The translations under genes and the position numbers were made by a program. 64,000 bases of DNA from Sphingobacteriales bacterium (GTDB lineage: Bacteria; Bacteroidota; Bacteroidia; Chitinophagales; JADIYW01), in contig JADKIQ010000006.1 in NCBI GenBank assembly GCA_016721245.1, positions 1 to 64,000 on the forward strand, written 5' to 3'. The notes beneath the pieces were generated by a model. It did not search any database and was not told the origin of the DNA. It was given only the letters and a program-made list of their open reading frames with translations. Below, in pieces: positions 53,335-60,175 of this stretch (positions are counted from its first letter, which is position 1; each line of letters opens with the position of its first letter).

Positions 53335-55125
53335 ATGAGCGAAAATACACAAGATACTTACGCAGCACCGGATACCAGATATTTTCAAACGCAGGAAGAA
53401 TTTAATAAAGCAGTTGGGAAAGATTTTATTAAACATGCTAATCAGACCACACAAAAAAAACAGCGGTTTTTAGTTTGCTTGTCGCATGGTCAGTCGCCGG
53501 CGGGTGCATACAAAAACATTTCTGACTATTACCATAAAATAAAAAATCCAAAAAATATTTATTACACCTTTCTCAATTCACCGCTGAAAAGTCAGGAAGG
53601 TCTTAAAGGTATTTTTGATGCGGAAGCATTTTTAAATAGCTTACTCGAAAAGGGAGTAATTACAAAAGAACAAATTCTCGGATATCATATCAATGAGGAT
53701 CAGGCAGAGGAAGAAAGTACGGCACTCATCAATGAGCATGTAGGTAACTTTTTAAGAGAAAATAATAAACCAGGTTTTGATTATGTATTCCTTGCTTCTA
53801 ATCCGAAAGGCCGAATTGGCGGAATAGAACGTAATTCCAGGGCATTTGATTCTAAAGAAATATTTGCGCTGGTGATGCTTAATAAAGACCCTGAAATTAC
53901 AGTCACTCCGCATTTTTTATTGCAATCAAAAAGGATTGCCTTCCTGGCTACCAAATCAGACAAACGCCGTCCTTTAGCTTGGTTGTATTCTACTACGGGA
54001 AAGCCTAATGAAAGTCCGAGTTTTATAAGATACATTGAAAATGTGAAGGAGCGAATGACTGTGTTTGTGGATGATAAGGCACTGACATGGCCTGTGATTG
54101 AAGTGAAGAGAGAAACACCTTACGGAGTCAGTAATATTGTTATTGATCTGGCAAATCCATACAAAGAAAATGCAAAGGAAAAATTACCGGTGGTATTGTT
54201 GATACATGGCTTTCTTGGCTTGAATTCATTCGATGGTTTATTGACCTCTATTCCATCCACAAAATATATTGCTGCGGCGATGCATTACGGTTCGATTCCC
54301 TCAGATTTGCCTGTAGATGATTATTCTGCACATGTGGCAAAAAACATAGAAGCTGTTGTGGAATATTTTGGTTCTAAAGGGCATCCGGTATACATCTTCG
54401 ACCATTCCATGGGAAATATTTATTTCCTGATGATTGATAAAAATATAGAGCAATATCCTTCCGTTAAAAAATACCTGAGAGGCAGAATAGGCGCCAATCC
54501 TTTCTTTGGAGAAGAAGCCAAACATGCTTTGCTGGGTTTTATGGATAATGTAATTATTCCGTCCATGTCTTTCTCTTCAAACATTGTAGAGAAATCGGTA
54601 TTGGTTACGCTCAGAAGAATTATTCCACTGGATTCAAAAACCGGGGTGCGCAGAAGAGGGATTGATTTATCAAAACGGCTTATCGGGCAGGAGTCGAATA
54701 CCAGTAATAATGTCTGGCAATCTGTAAAGGAGAGAATTGTGTACCTGATGACCAATATGGATTCACTGCCGCATCTCAACCGTATTCCGATAGAAAAAGC
54801 ACTAAACAAGGTGCCGTCAAAAATATTTGCCATTCAATCGCATTCTGCCTTGCAGGAATCCCGGGCATTTGACCAGCAGATAGGATTGAATAACATGCAG
54901 GAAAACAATATACCTATATTGATTCTGAAAAGCGAAAGAGATGGTGTGGCAAAATTTGTTCCCCGCTTGTATGAGGGTAAAGGCATTGAGGTGCTGGATA
55001 TTACCGATAAAAAGGAAACGGATTTATTCAGGGAGCATTTGTACCATATGGTACATCCGCAGCAAACCGCTAAAATTATAGATGAGTTTGTTGTAAATAC
55101 AGAAAGCAAAAGAGACAAAAATTAA
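53335..55125 (+). CDS. Fusion: NagB/phosphogluconolactonase-like domain plus alpha/beta-hydrolase domain
   Basis: 596 residues. Residues about 15-250 follow the sugar-phosphate isomerase/6-phosphogluconolactonase pattern: FLVCLSHGQSPAGAYKNISD (in place of the usual SGGSTP), GFDYVFLASNPKGRIGGIE (in place of GxGxDGHIAS) and ITVTPHFLLQSKRIAFLATK with a K-rich end. Key residues of true enzymes are changed, so the domain may be non-catalytic. Residues about 265-590 form an alpha/beta hydrolase: HGFLG oxyanion region (291-295) and nucleophile S358 in FDHSMGN, where D replaces the first Gly of GxSxG; a late His lies in FREHLYHMVH. I know of no characterised protein with this exact fusion. The substrate may be a carbohydrate ester or lipid, but this is a guess. 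Confidence 0.6.
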   Translation: MSENTQDTYAAPDTRYFQTQEEFNKAVGKDFIKHANQTTQKKQRFLVCLSHGQSPAGAYKNISDYYHKIKNPKNIYYTFLNSPLKSQEGLKGIFDAEAFLNSLLEKGVITKEQILGYHINEDQAEEESTALINEHVGNFLRENNKPGFDYVFLASNPKGRIGGIERNSRAFDSKEIFALVMLNKDPEITVTPHFLLQSKRIAFLATKSDKRRPLAWLYSTTGKPNESPSFIRYIENVKERMTVFVDDKALTWPVIEVKRETPYGVSNIVIDLANPYKENAKEKLPVVLLIHGFLGLNSFDGLLTSIPSTKYIAAAMHYGSIPSDLPVDDYSAHVAKNIEAVVEYFGSKGHPVYIFDHSMGNIYFLMIDKNIEQYPSVKKYLRGRIGANPFFGEEAKHALLGFMDNVIIPSMSFSSNIVEKSVLVTLRRIIPLDSKTGVRRRGIDLSKRLIGQESNTSNNVWQSVKERIVYLMTNMDSLPHLNRIPIEKALNKVPSKIFAIQSHSALQESRAFDQQIGLNNMQENNIPILILKSERDGVAKFVPRLYEGKGIEVLDITDKKETDLFREHLYHMVHPQQTAKIIDEFVVNTESKRDKN

Positions 55126-55163
55126 TAGTATTACCGGATTCACTTTGTCCGAAAAGTGCATAT

Positions 55164-55625
55164 ATGAATATGGAATGGAATGAATATATGGCACTCGACG
55201 ACCTGACGCTGCGTGCGCATACAGAAAGATCTGGCGCAAAATTAGACTTGGAAATTCTTGAAAAAAGCAGGGAAACAGCCAAAATATCCGATTGTTTTTT
55301 TGAAGAACGGGTGGAAGGCAAACTTGCAGCCTATGCAACCATTATGGAAAAAGAAGAAGGTATCTGGTTTGTCCTGATGTTCAATACTCATCCAGTGTTC
55401 AGAACTCCAAAAGTTTTTTTGTCCTTATTCAGGAAAATACTGCAGCGCATGTTGGTGTCAGAGGGGAAATATCTGCAAAGTAACGTTTATAAGGAGAACA
55501 AATTATCTATAAAGTTTCATGAGCGATTAGGGTTTAAAATAACCAGGGAAAATGATATAGGGATTGAATATACACTTGATTTAACCGATACGGCAACAAA
55601 TAAGTGGTATGCAATGTTAAACTAA
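55164..55625 (+). CDS. GNAT-like acetyltransferase
   Basis: 153 residues. The C-terminal half fits a GNAT fold: beta-bulge region GIWFVLMFNTHPVF, a long helix, and the typical NKLSIKFHERLGFKITREND where a residue near Asn helps in acetyl transfer. The acetyl-CoA pyrophosphate loop (Q/RxxGxG/A) is poorly preserved, with FRTPKVFLSLF in its place, so activity is uncertain. It follows the fusion hydrolase after 38 bases and is likely co-transcribed. Confidence 0.6.
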   Translation: MNMEWNEYMALDDLTLRAHTERSGAKLDLEILEKSRETAKISDCFFEERVEGKLAAYATIMEKEEGIWFVLMFNTHPVFRTPKVFLSLFRKILQRMLVSEGKYLQSNVYKENKLSIKFHERLGFKITRENDIGIEYTLDLTDTATNKWYAMLN

Positions 55626-55680
55626 TAAATACTTAATCTGCCTGCAGACAGTAACAGGCAGAAATCTGTTTTACAATGCT

Positions 55681-55688
55681 TATTTTTG
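55681..55688 (+). promoter_or_regulatory. Candidate promoter -7 element for mrp
   Basis: TATTTTTG fits TAnnTTTG and would give a leader of about 85 bases before the mrp-like gene. No clean -33 is visible. Confidence 0.45.
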
Positions 55689-55781
55689 CAGAAGATGAAA
55701 TATCTTAATGAAGTAATTATTATTACATTCATTAATAGATAGATATTCCATCAGCACCTCTATAAATAGTAAAAAATACTG

Positions 55782-56864
55782 ATGAAATTTACACAAGAAC
55801 AAATATTAAAAGCGCTTTCAGTAGTAGAAGACCCGGATTTTAAGAAAGATCTGGTGACCCTGAATATGATAAAGGATTTGTCTTTTACAGACGAGGAAAT
55901 AAAATTTACCATTGAATTAACCACACCGGCTTGTCCTTTAAAGGAACAACTGGAAAACGACTGCCGCAATGCCATCGCACAGCTCGTTTCCAATGAAGTA
56001 AAAGTGGTAATTGACTTCAGCTCAAGAGTGACCACTTTGCGCGATGTGAAATCCGACATTTTACCAAACGTAAAAAATATCGTTACGGTTTCCTCAGGAA
56101 AAGGCGGAGTAGGAAAATCTACCGTAGCCGTAAATTTAGCATTAGCATTATTACGCACCGGTGCAAAAGTGGGTTTGATTGATGCGGATATTTACGGACC
56201 TTCTGTGCCCACTATGCTGGGATTGCAGGGTTCCCGTCCAAGCATCCAGAAAGTGGATGACAAAAACAGAATCGTTCCGGTGGATTACCTCGGTATGCAG
56301 GTGATGTCTATCGGATTTTTAATACAGGACAAACAGCCGGTGGCATGGCGCGGACCAATGGCAACTTCTGCCCTGCGACAGATCATCACCGATGTGCTTT
56401 GGGAAGATTTAGATTACTTAGTCTTGGATTTACCTCCGGGAACCGGCGATATACATTTGACATTAGCACAACTAGTGCCGGTTACTGGTGCAGTGGTCGT
56501 TACCACACCGCAGGAAGTGGCGTTGGCAGATGCACGTAAAGCCATTGCTTTCTATCAACTGGAATCGGTGAAAGTACCGGTGTTAGGCGTGGTAGAAAAT
56601 ATGTCCTTCTTTACACCACCGGAATTACCGGACAAAAAATACTACATCTTCGGAAAAGGCGGCGGACGTTTGCTGGCACAGCAATTCGAAGTGCCGTTTT
56701 TAGGCGAATTGCCTATTGAACAGGATATACGCGAAGGCGGAGATTTTGGCAAGCCGATTGCTTTGCAAACGGCAACGACGGCGTCTAAAGCATTTGAATT
56801 ACTGGCGCAGAGCGTTGCACAGCAAATAGCCATGCAAAATGCAAAATTGGAAGTAATATCGTAA
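55782..56864 (+). CDS. mrp: Mrp/ApbC-family iron-sulfur carrier ATPase
   Basis: 360 residues: an N-terminal MIP18/DUF59 domain (to about residue 85, with TTPACPLKEQLENDC) and a deviant Walker A SSGKGGVGKST (104-114), then DADIYGPSVPTMLGL and DLPPGTGDIHLTLAQLVPV. Members carry and insert Fe-S clusters. The CxxC near the C-terminus found in many Mrp proteins is not present (FFTPPELPDKKYYIFGKGG), as in related Bacteroidota sequences. It is followed after 4 bases by the Nfu gene, a sensible partner. Confidence 0.92.
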   Translation: MKFTQEQILKALSVVEDPDFKKDLVTLNMIKDLSFTDEEIKFTIELTTPACPLKEQLENDCRNAIAQLVSNEVKVVIDFSSRVTTLRDVKSDILPNVKNIVTVSSGKGGVGKSTVAVNLALALLRTGAKVGLIDADIYGPSVPTMLGLQGSRPSIQKVDDKNRIVPVDYLGMQVMSIGFLIQDKQPVAWRGPMATSALRQIITDVLWEDLDYLVLDLPPGTGDIHLTLAQLVPVTGAVVVTTPQEVALADARKAIAFYQLESVKVPVLGVVENMSFFTPPELPDKKYYIFGKGGGRLLAQQFEVPFLGELPIEQDIREGGDFGKPIALQTATTASKAFELLAQSVAQQIAMQNAKLEVIS

Positions 56865-56868
56865 CTTT

Positions 56869-57123
56869 ATGTCGATGACAACAGAAATACATAAACACGA
56901 GTTGCACGACAAGGTAGAGGCCGCATTGAATAATATTCGTCCGTTTTTACAGTCGGATGGCGGTAATATTGAATTGCTGGAAATTACAGAAGACTTAGTG
57001 GCGAAAGTAAAATTACTCGGCAACTGTGATGGCTGTAAGATGAGCGCATCTACCATGAAAGCCGGCGTGGAAAGCACCATCAAAAATTTTGTCCCTGAAA
57101 TTACAGCAGTAGAAGCAGTGTAA
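56869..57123 (+). CDS. NifU C-terminal-domain (Nfu-type) iron-sulfur scaffold
   Basis: 84 residues consisting of the Nfu domain only. RPFLQSDGGNIELLEITEDL and the cluster-binding C53-DG-C56 (GNCDGCKMS) are intact. It takes part in Fe-S delivery together with Mrp in the same operon. The next gene, pyrF, begins directly after its stop. Confidence 0.93.
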   Translation: MSMTTEIHKHELHDKVEAALNNIRPFLQSDGGNIELLEITEDLVAKVKLLGNCDGCKMSASTMKAGVESTIKNFVPEITAVEAV

Positions 57124-57124
57124 T

Positions 57125-57943
57125 ATGAATAGAAAACAACTTATTCAGCAAATCAACAAAAAGAAATCTTATTTGTGTGTTGGTTTGGATACGGATATCA
57201 CCAAAATTCCTTCTCACTTATTAAAATACAAAAATCCCGTTTTAGAATTCAATAAACAAATTATTGATGCCACGCACGATTTGTGTGTTGCCTATAAGCC
57301 TAATATTGCCTTCTACGAACAATACGGCGCCAAAGGCTGGGAAACACTGGAGAAAACAGTAAACCATATTCCTGCAAATATCTTTAAAATTGCCGATGCT
57401 AAACGCGGTGATATCGGCAATACCTCCAACATGTATGCAAAGGCATTTTTTGAAACGATGCCTTTCGATTCCATTACAGTGGCACCTTACATGGGCGAAG
57501 ATTCCATCAAGCCGTTTCTGGAATTTAAAGACAAATGGGTGATTATTTTAGGCCTGACTTCCAATAAAGGCGCGCAGGATTTTCAGTTTCTGAAATCCAA
57601 TAAAAAGCCCTTGTTCCAAAACGTAATTGAAAAATGTATGCAGTACGGAACGGCTGATAATACTATGTTTGTTATCGGTGCAACGAAAGAAGCTTACTTT
57701 GAAGAAATACGCAAATTTTGTCCTGATCATTTCTTCCTCGTACCGGGAGTAGGTGCGCAAGGCGGCGATTTGCAGAAATTATCACAATACGGCATGAATA
57801 AAGATTGCGGCTTACTCGTAAACGCTACCCGCAGTATCATTTATGCCTCCAACGGAAAAGACTTCGCCGAGAAAGCAAGAGAAGAAGCATTGCGTATGCA
57901 AAATGAGATGAAGTTATATTTGAAATTTTACAAACAGAAATAA
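57125..57943 (+). CDS. pyrF: Orotidine-5'-phosphate decarboxylase, long type
   Basis: 272 residues, the type often called PyrF type 2. The catalytic motif DAKRGDIGNT (about residues 91-100, with K93) is intact, and FLVPGVGAQGGDLQKLSQYG is the phosphate-binding end. It converts OMP to UMP in pyrimidine synthesis. It is the last gene of the mrp-nfu-pyrF run. No terminator is evident behind it before the next promoter. Confidence 0.94.
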   Translation: MNRKQLIQQINKKKSYLCVGLDTDITKIPSHLLKYKNPVLEFNKQIIDATHDLCVAYKPNIAFYEQYGAKGWETLEKTVNHIPANIFKIADAKRGDIGNTSNMYAKAFFETMPFDSITVAPYMGEDSIKPFLEFKDKWVIILGLTSNKGAQDFQFLKSNKKPLFQNVIEKCMQYGTADNTMFVIGATKEAYFEEIRKFCPDHFFLVPGVGAQGGDLQKLSQYGMNKDCGLLVNATRSIIYASNGKDFAEKAREEALRMQNEMKLYLKFYKQK

Positions 57944-57954
57944 ATATTTAGTTG

Positions 57955-58062
57955 TAAATTTGCTTTATGAACAGGAATCATATAGTCATTTACGACATCT
58001 GCAAATACTGCTATTATTCTTTAGTAGTGGCAGTTAACCGAGTTATTAAAAGATTGAAATAG
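57955..58062 (+). other. Small ORF (31 aa) behind a -7-like element, doubtful gene
   Basis: TAAATTTG (57955-57962) matches TAnnTTTG and is followed 4 bases later by an ATG opening a 31-codon frame with two Cys codons (DICKYCYYS) and a basic end (NRVIKRLK). Being in front of the cysteine attenuator it might be a second leader or a small protein. With only two Cys codons and no hairpin after it, chance is equally likely. Confidence 0.25.
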
Positions 58063-58117
58063 TAGTTCAGATTAATGCTCACAACAATTATTTAAAACAA
58101 AAGTCGATAAACCTTGT

Positions 58118-58125
58118 TATATTTG
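58118..58125 (+). promoter_or_regulatory. Promoter -7 element of the cysteine operon leader
   Basis: TATATTTG fits TAnnTTTG. The predicted transcription start lies near 58130, so the leader peptide would be leaderless (first ATG) or have about 9 untranslated bases (second ATG at 58140). The -33 region has only a weak TTTA. Confidence 0.6.
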
Positions 58126-58130
58126 TAATA

Positions 58131-58199
58131 ATGAAAGCTATGTATAATGTACTTAATGCAGCATGTTGTTGCTGTTGTCTTACCCGAGTGGTGAGTTAG
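58131..58199 (+). CDS. Cys-rich leader peptide (attenuator ORF)
   Basis: A 22-codon frame (19 if the second ATG is used), MKAMYNVLNAA, then five consecutive Cys codons (TGT TGT TGC TGT TGT, 58164-58178), then LTRVVS and TAG. Five tandem Cys codons in a tiny frame directly upstream of a cysteine-synthesis operon are very unlikely by chance. The last codons also form one arm of an anti-terminator. The peptide's role would be to time a ribosome, not to act as a protein. Confidence 0.85.
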   Translation: MKAMYNVLNAACCCCCLTRVVS

Positions 58200-58272
58200 T
58201 ATGTTATGTTATAAAACGAAATAAAGTAGAATATCATATAAGAAAGCCTCACCATACCGGTGAGGTTTTTTT
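58179..58272 (+). promoter_or_regulatory. Cysteine attenuator: anti-terminator and intrinsic terminator
   Basis: Segment 1 is CTTACC (58179-58184), just after the Cys codons. Segment 2 is GGTGAG (58190-58195), just before the stop. Segment 3 is CTCACC (58248-58253) and segment 4 GGTGAG (58259-58264). Pair 3:4 is the core of the terminator AAAGCCTCACC / GGTGAGGTTTT ending in seven T. Pair 2:3 extends to seven bases (TGGTGAG / CTCACCA) and excludes the terminator. Pair 1:2 can form a small hairpin. A ribosome stalled on Cys codons leaves segment 2 free to block termination; one that reaches TAG covers it and allows termination. So low charged Cys-tRNA should raise expression of the downstream genes. 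Confidence 0.85.
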
Positions 58273-58296
58273 ATGTAGGTCATTGTGAATTGTAAA

Positions 58297-58328
58297 CGTC
58301 ATTGCGAGGCACGAAGCAATCTGTTCAA
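58297..58328 (+). repeat. Half copy of the dispersed palindrome inside the cys leader
   Basis: CGTCATTGCGAGGCACGAAG, then CAATCTGTTCAA, matches the left arms of the intact copy at 41489. It lies between the attenuator terminator and the cysM-like start and lacks right arms, so it should not fold alone. Confidence 0.7.
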
Positions 58329-58349
58329 TAAAAAATAAATAAAAACAAA

Positions 58350-59282
58350 ATGCAAACAGCAATTATAAATAACCAGTTTTTAGAAAAACTCCGCCAATTA
58401 GAAAAATTTGTCGGCAATACACCTTTGTATCCGATAACCCGATTGAATACCAAACCAAACGTAAAAATTTACGCTAAACTGGAATGGCAGCAGCTTTCTA
58501 ATTCTGTAAAAGCACGTGCAGCGTTTAATATCATCAAACAGGCCGTATTGAACGGAGACATCCATGAACAGAAAGGATTAATAGATGCTTCCAGTGGCAA
58601 TACAGCAGTAGCTTACGCAACAATTGGTGCAAAGCTAGGTATTCCCGTTACTTTATGTGTGCCGGAAAATGCATCGGCAGCTAAGAAAAATGCGTTGCAA
58701 GCATTAGGTGCAACCATTATTTATACCTCCCGATTTGGCGGCACGGATGAAGCACAGCAGAAAGCAAATGAATTAAGTCTGGAAAATCCTTTGCAATATT
58801 TTTATACCAATCAGTACGCAAATGAAAATAACTGGAAGGCGCATTACAACGGCACTGCCCAAGAAATATGGAATCAGACGAAAGAAAAAGTAACGCATTT
58901 CATTGCAGGCCTGGGAACAACCGGCACTTTTGTCGGCACCAGCAGAAAATTAAAAGAATTAAATAAGGAGATTCAAACCATTTCCCTGCAACCCAATTCA
59001 GCCATGCACGGACTGGAAGGCTGGAAGCACCTGGAAAGTGCCATTGTGCCGAAAATTTATGACGATACCATTGCAGATGAAAACCGCTTTGTAGATACGT
59101 ATGAAGCCTTTGATTTAATTAAAGACGCTGCAAAATTTGAAGGCCTGTTGTTGAGTCCTTCCGCAGCGGCCAATTTACTGGGAGCCTTGCAACTGGCAGA
59201 AGAAATTGAAGAAGGAGTTATCGTCACCACCTTCGCCGACCACGCCAGCAACTATCCCGAAATACTGGAAACGATTTTATAA
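58350..59282 (+). CDS. cysM: Cysteine synthase, CysM-like
   Basis: 310-residue fold-type II PLP enzyme. The PLP lysine is K54 (SNSVKARAA), the substrate loop SSGNTAVAYA starts at 81, and the phosphate-binding Gly/Thr loop is GLGTTGTFVGTS. Such enzymes replace the acetyl or phosphate of a serine derivative with sulfur. Next to JAMM, carrier and E1 genes, it probably accepts sulfur from a thiocarboxylated carrier protein, as CysM does with CysO in Mycobacterium tuberculosis, perhaps with O-phosphoserine; the sulfur and amino-acid donors are inferred. It is the first structural gene after the attenuator. Confidence 0.88.
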   Translation: MQTAIINNQFLEKLRQLEKFVGNTPLYPITRLNTKPNVKIYAKLEWQQLSNSVKARAAFNIIKQAVLNGDIHEQKGLIDASSGNTAVAYATIGAKLGIPVTLCVPENASAAKKNALQALGATIIYTSRFGGTDEAQQKANELSLENPLQYFYTNQYANENNWKAHYNGTAQEIWNQTKEKVTHFIAGLGTTGTFVGTSRKLKELNKEIQTISLQPNSAMHGLEGWKHLESAIVPKIYDDTIADENRFVDTYEAFDLIKDAAKFEGLLLSPSAAANLLGALQLAEEIEEGVIVTTFADHASNYPEILETIL

Positions 59283-59340
59283 GATTAAAAAAATACACAA
59301 AGTAAAATGGAAATCCATAAATAATTGACAGACCGTGTTT

Positions 59341-59370
59341 CCCCTCTTGAGAGGGGATTAAGGGGTGTGT
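59341..59370. repeat. CCCCTC-TTGA-GAGGGG dispersed-type repeat within the cys operon
   Basis: A perfect 6-bp palindrome with TTGA loop, followed by ATTAAGGGGTGTGT. I know similar words as dispersed repeats of Bacteroidota genomes. Only one copy is found in this window. It lies between the cysM-like and JAMM genes and could form a hairpin in the operon mRNA that affects relative expression. Confidence 0.5.
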
Positions 59371-59389
59371 AAAAATGCATAACAAACAA

Positions 59390-59815
59390 ATGAAACTAAC
59401 AATAAGCAAAAGTGCAAACGAAATCATGCAGCAACACGCCATCGAATTATTCCCCGACGAATGCTGCGGATTCTTATACGGCCATGAAACCGAGGAAGTC
59501 AGAACCATAGAACTGGCCGTTCCGGTAGTAAATTCTAAAGACGGCGACAAGAAGAGACGCTTCGAAATTTCTCCGCTCGATTATATGAAAGCGGAACAAT
59601 GTGCTTTGCAAAACAACATCGGTTTGTTGGGTGTTTATCATTCACATCCGCAACATCCGGCCATTGCCTCGGAGCACGATTTGAAACAAGCCATGCCCTA
59701 CTTTTCTTACGTCATCTTATCCGTGATGGATGCAACAATAGCCGACATCAAAAGCTGGAAACTCAATGAAGAAAACACCATCTTTCTTGAAGAAGAAATT
59801 TCAAATGAACAATGA
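59390..59815 (+). CDS. JAMM/MPN metalloprotease, Mec-like
   Basis: 141 residues from the preferred ATG (MKLTISKSANEIM); an ATG 15 bases before is in frame. The zinc site is complete: E24 (PDECCGFLYG), H84-S-H86-P, S94 and D97 (HSHPQHPAIASEHD). In M. tuberculosis, Mec cuts cysteine off the C-terminus of the CysO-Cys adduct. Here it may also trim the extra tail of the carrier, as QbsD does for QbsE in Pseudomonas. The last residues (SNEQ) come from a spacer-like repeat. The next gene is about 54 bases on. Confidence 0.88.
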   Translation: MKLTISKSANEIMQQHAIELFPDECCGFLYGHETEEVRTIELAVPVVNSKDGDKKRRFEISPLDYMKAEQCALQNNIGLLGVYHSHPQHPAIASEHDLKQAMPYFSYVILSVMDATIADIKSWKLNEENTIFLEEEISNEQ

Positions 59816-59869
59816 ACGATTAACAATTAAAATACTTATCACTTATTACTTACCACTTAATACTAACAC
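59815..59869. repeat. Phrase-like spacer repeat (AACGATTAACAATTAA, CTTATCACTTATTACTTACC)
   Basis: The gap between the JAMM and carrier genes is made entirely of near-repeating words: CAATGAACGATTAACAATTA, then CTTATCACTTATTACTTACC and ACTTAATACTAAC. The same style of text appears at 14320-14350 and 4495-4525 (in the other orientation), and after the carrier gene. It holds no promoter that I can see. Confidence 0.5.
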
Positions 59870-60172
59870 ATGGCACAACTCATCATTCCAACACCTTTAC
59901 GCAAGTACACCGAAAACGCAGCGACGTTCAACACCGACAGTATCACTATAGAACAAGCTATAGAAGAACTGACCACAGAATATCCTGATGTAAAACAACA
60001 CCTCTTAGACGGCAGCGGCAAAATCCGTAGCTTTATAAAAGTATTTGTGGGTGAAGAAGATATCCGTTCACTCGCCGGCGAGCAAACAGAATTAAAAGAT
60101 TCAGACGTCGTAAGCATTGTTCCTGCCATTGCCGGAGGAACTTACGACTTATTACTCACGACTCACGACTAA
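59870..60172 (+). CDS. MoaD/ThiS-like sulfur carrier protein (CysO-like) with C-terminal tail
   Basis: 100 residues in a ubiquitin-like fold: PTPLRKYTENAATFNTDS at the start, then helix and strands, and VVSIVPAIAGG at 80-90. In this family the C-terminal Gly-Gly must be exposed to be adenylated and turned into a thiocarboxylate. Here TYDLLLTTHD (91-100) follows. The tail is written by the same spacer repeat seen elsewhere between genes, so a lost stop codon is likely. The JAMM protease next door could remove it. Whether the tail is natural or a sequencing error needs read support. Confidence 0.87.
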   Translation: MAQLIIPTPLRKYTENAATFNTDSITIEQAIEELTTEYPDVKQHLLDGSGKIRSFIKVFVGEEDIRSLAGEQTELKDSDVVSIVPAIAGGTYDLLLTTHD

Positions 60173-60175
60173 CAT

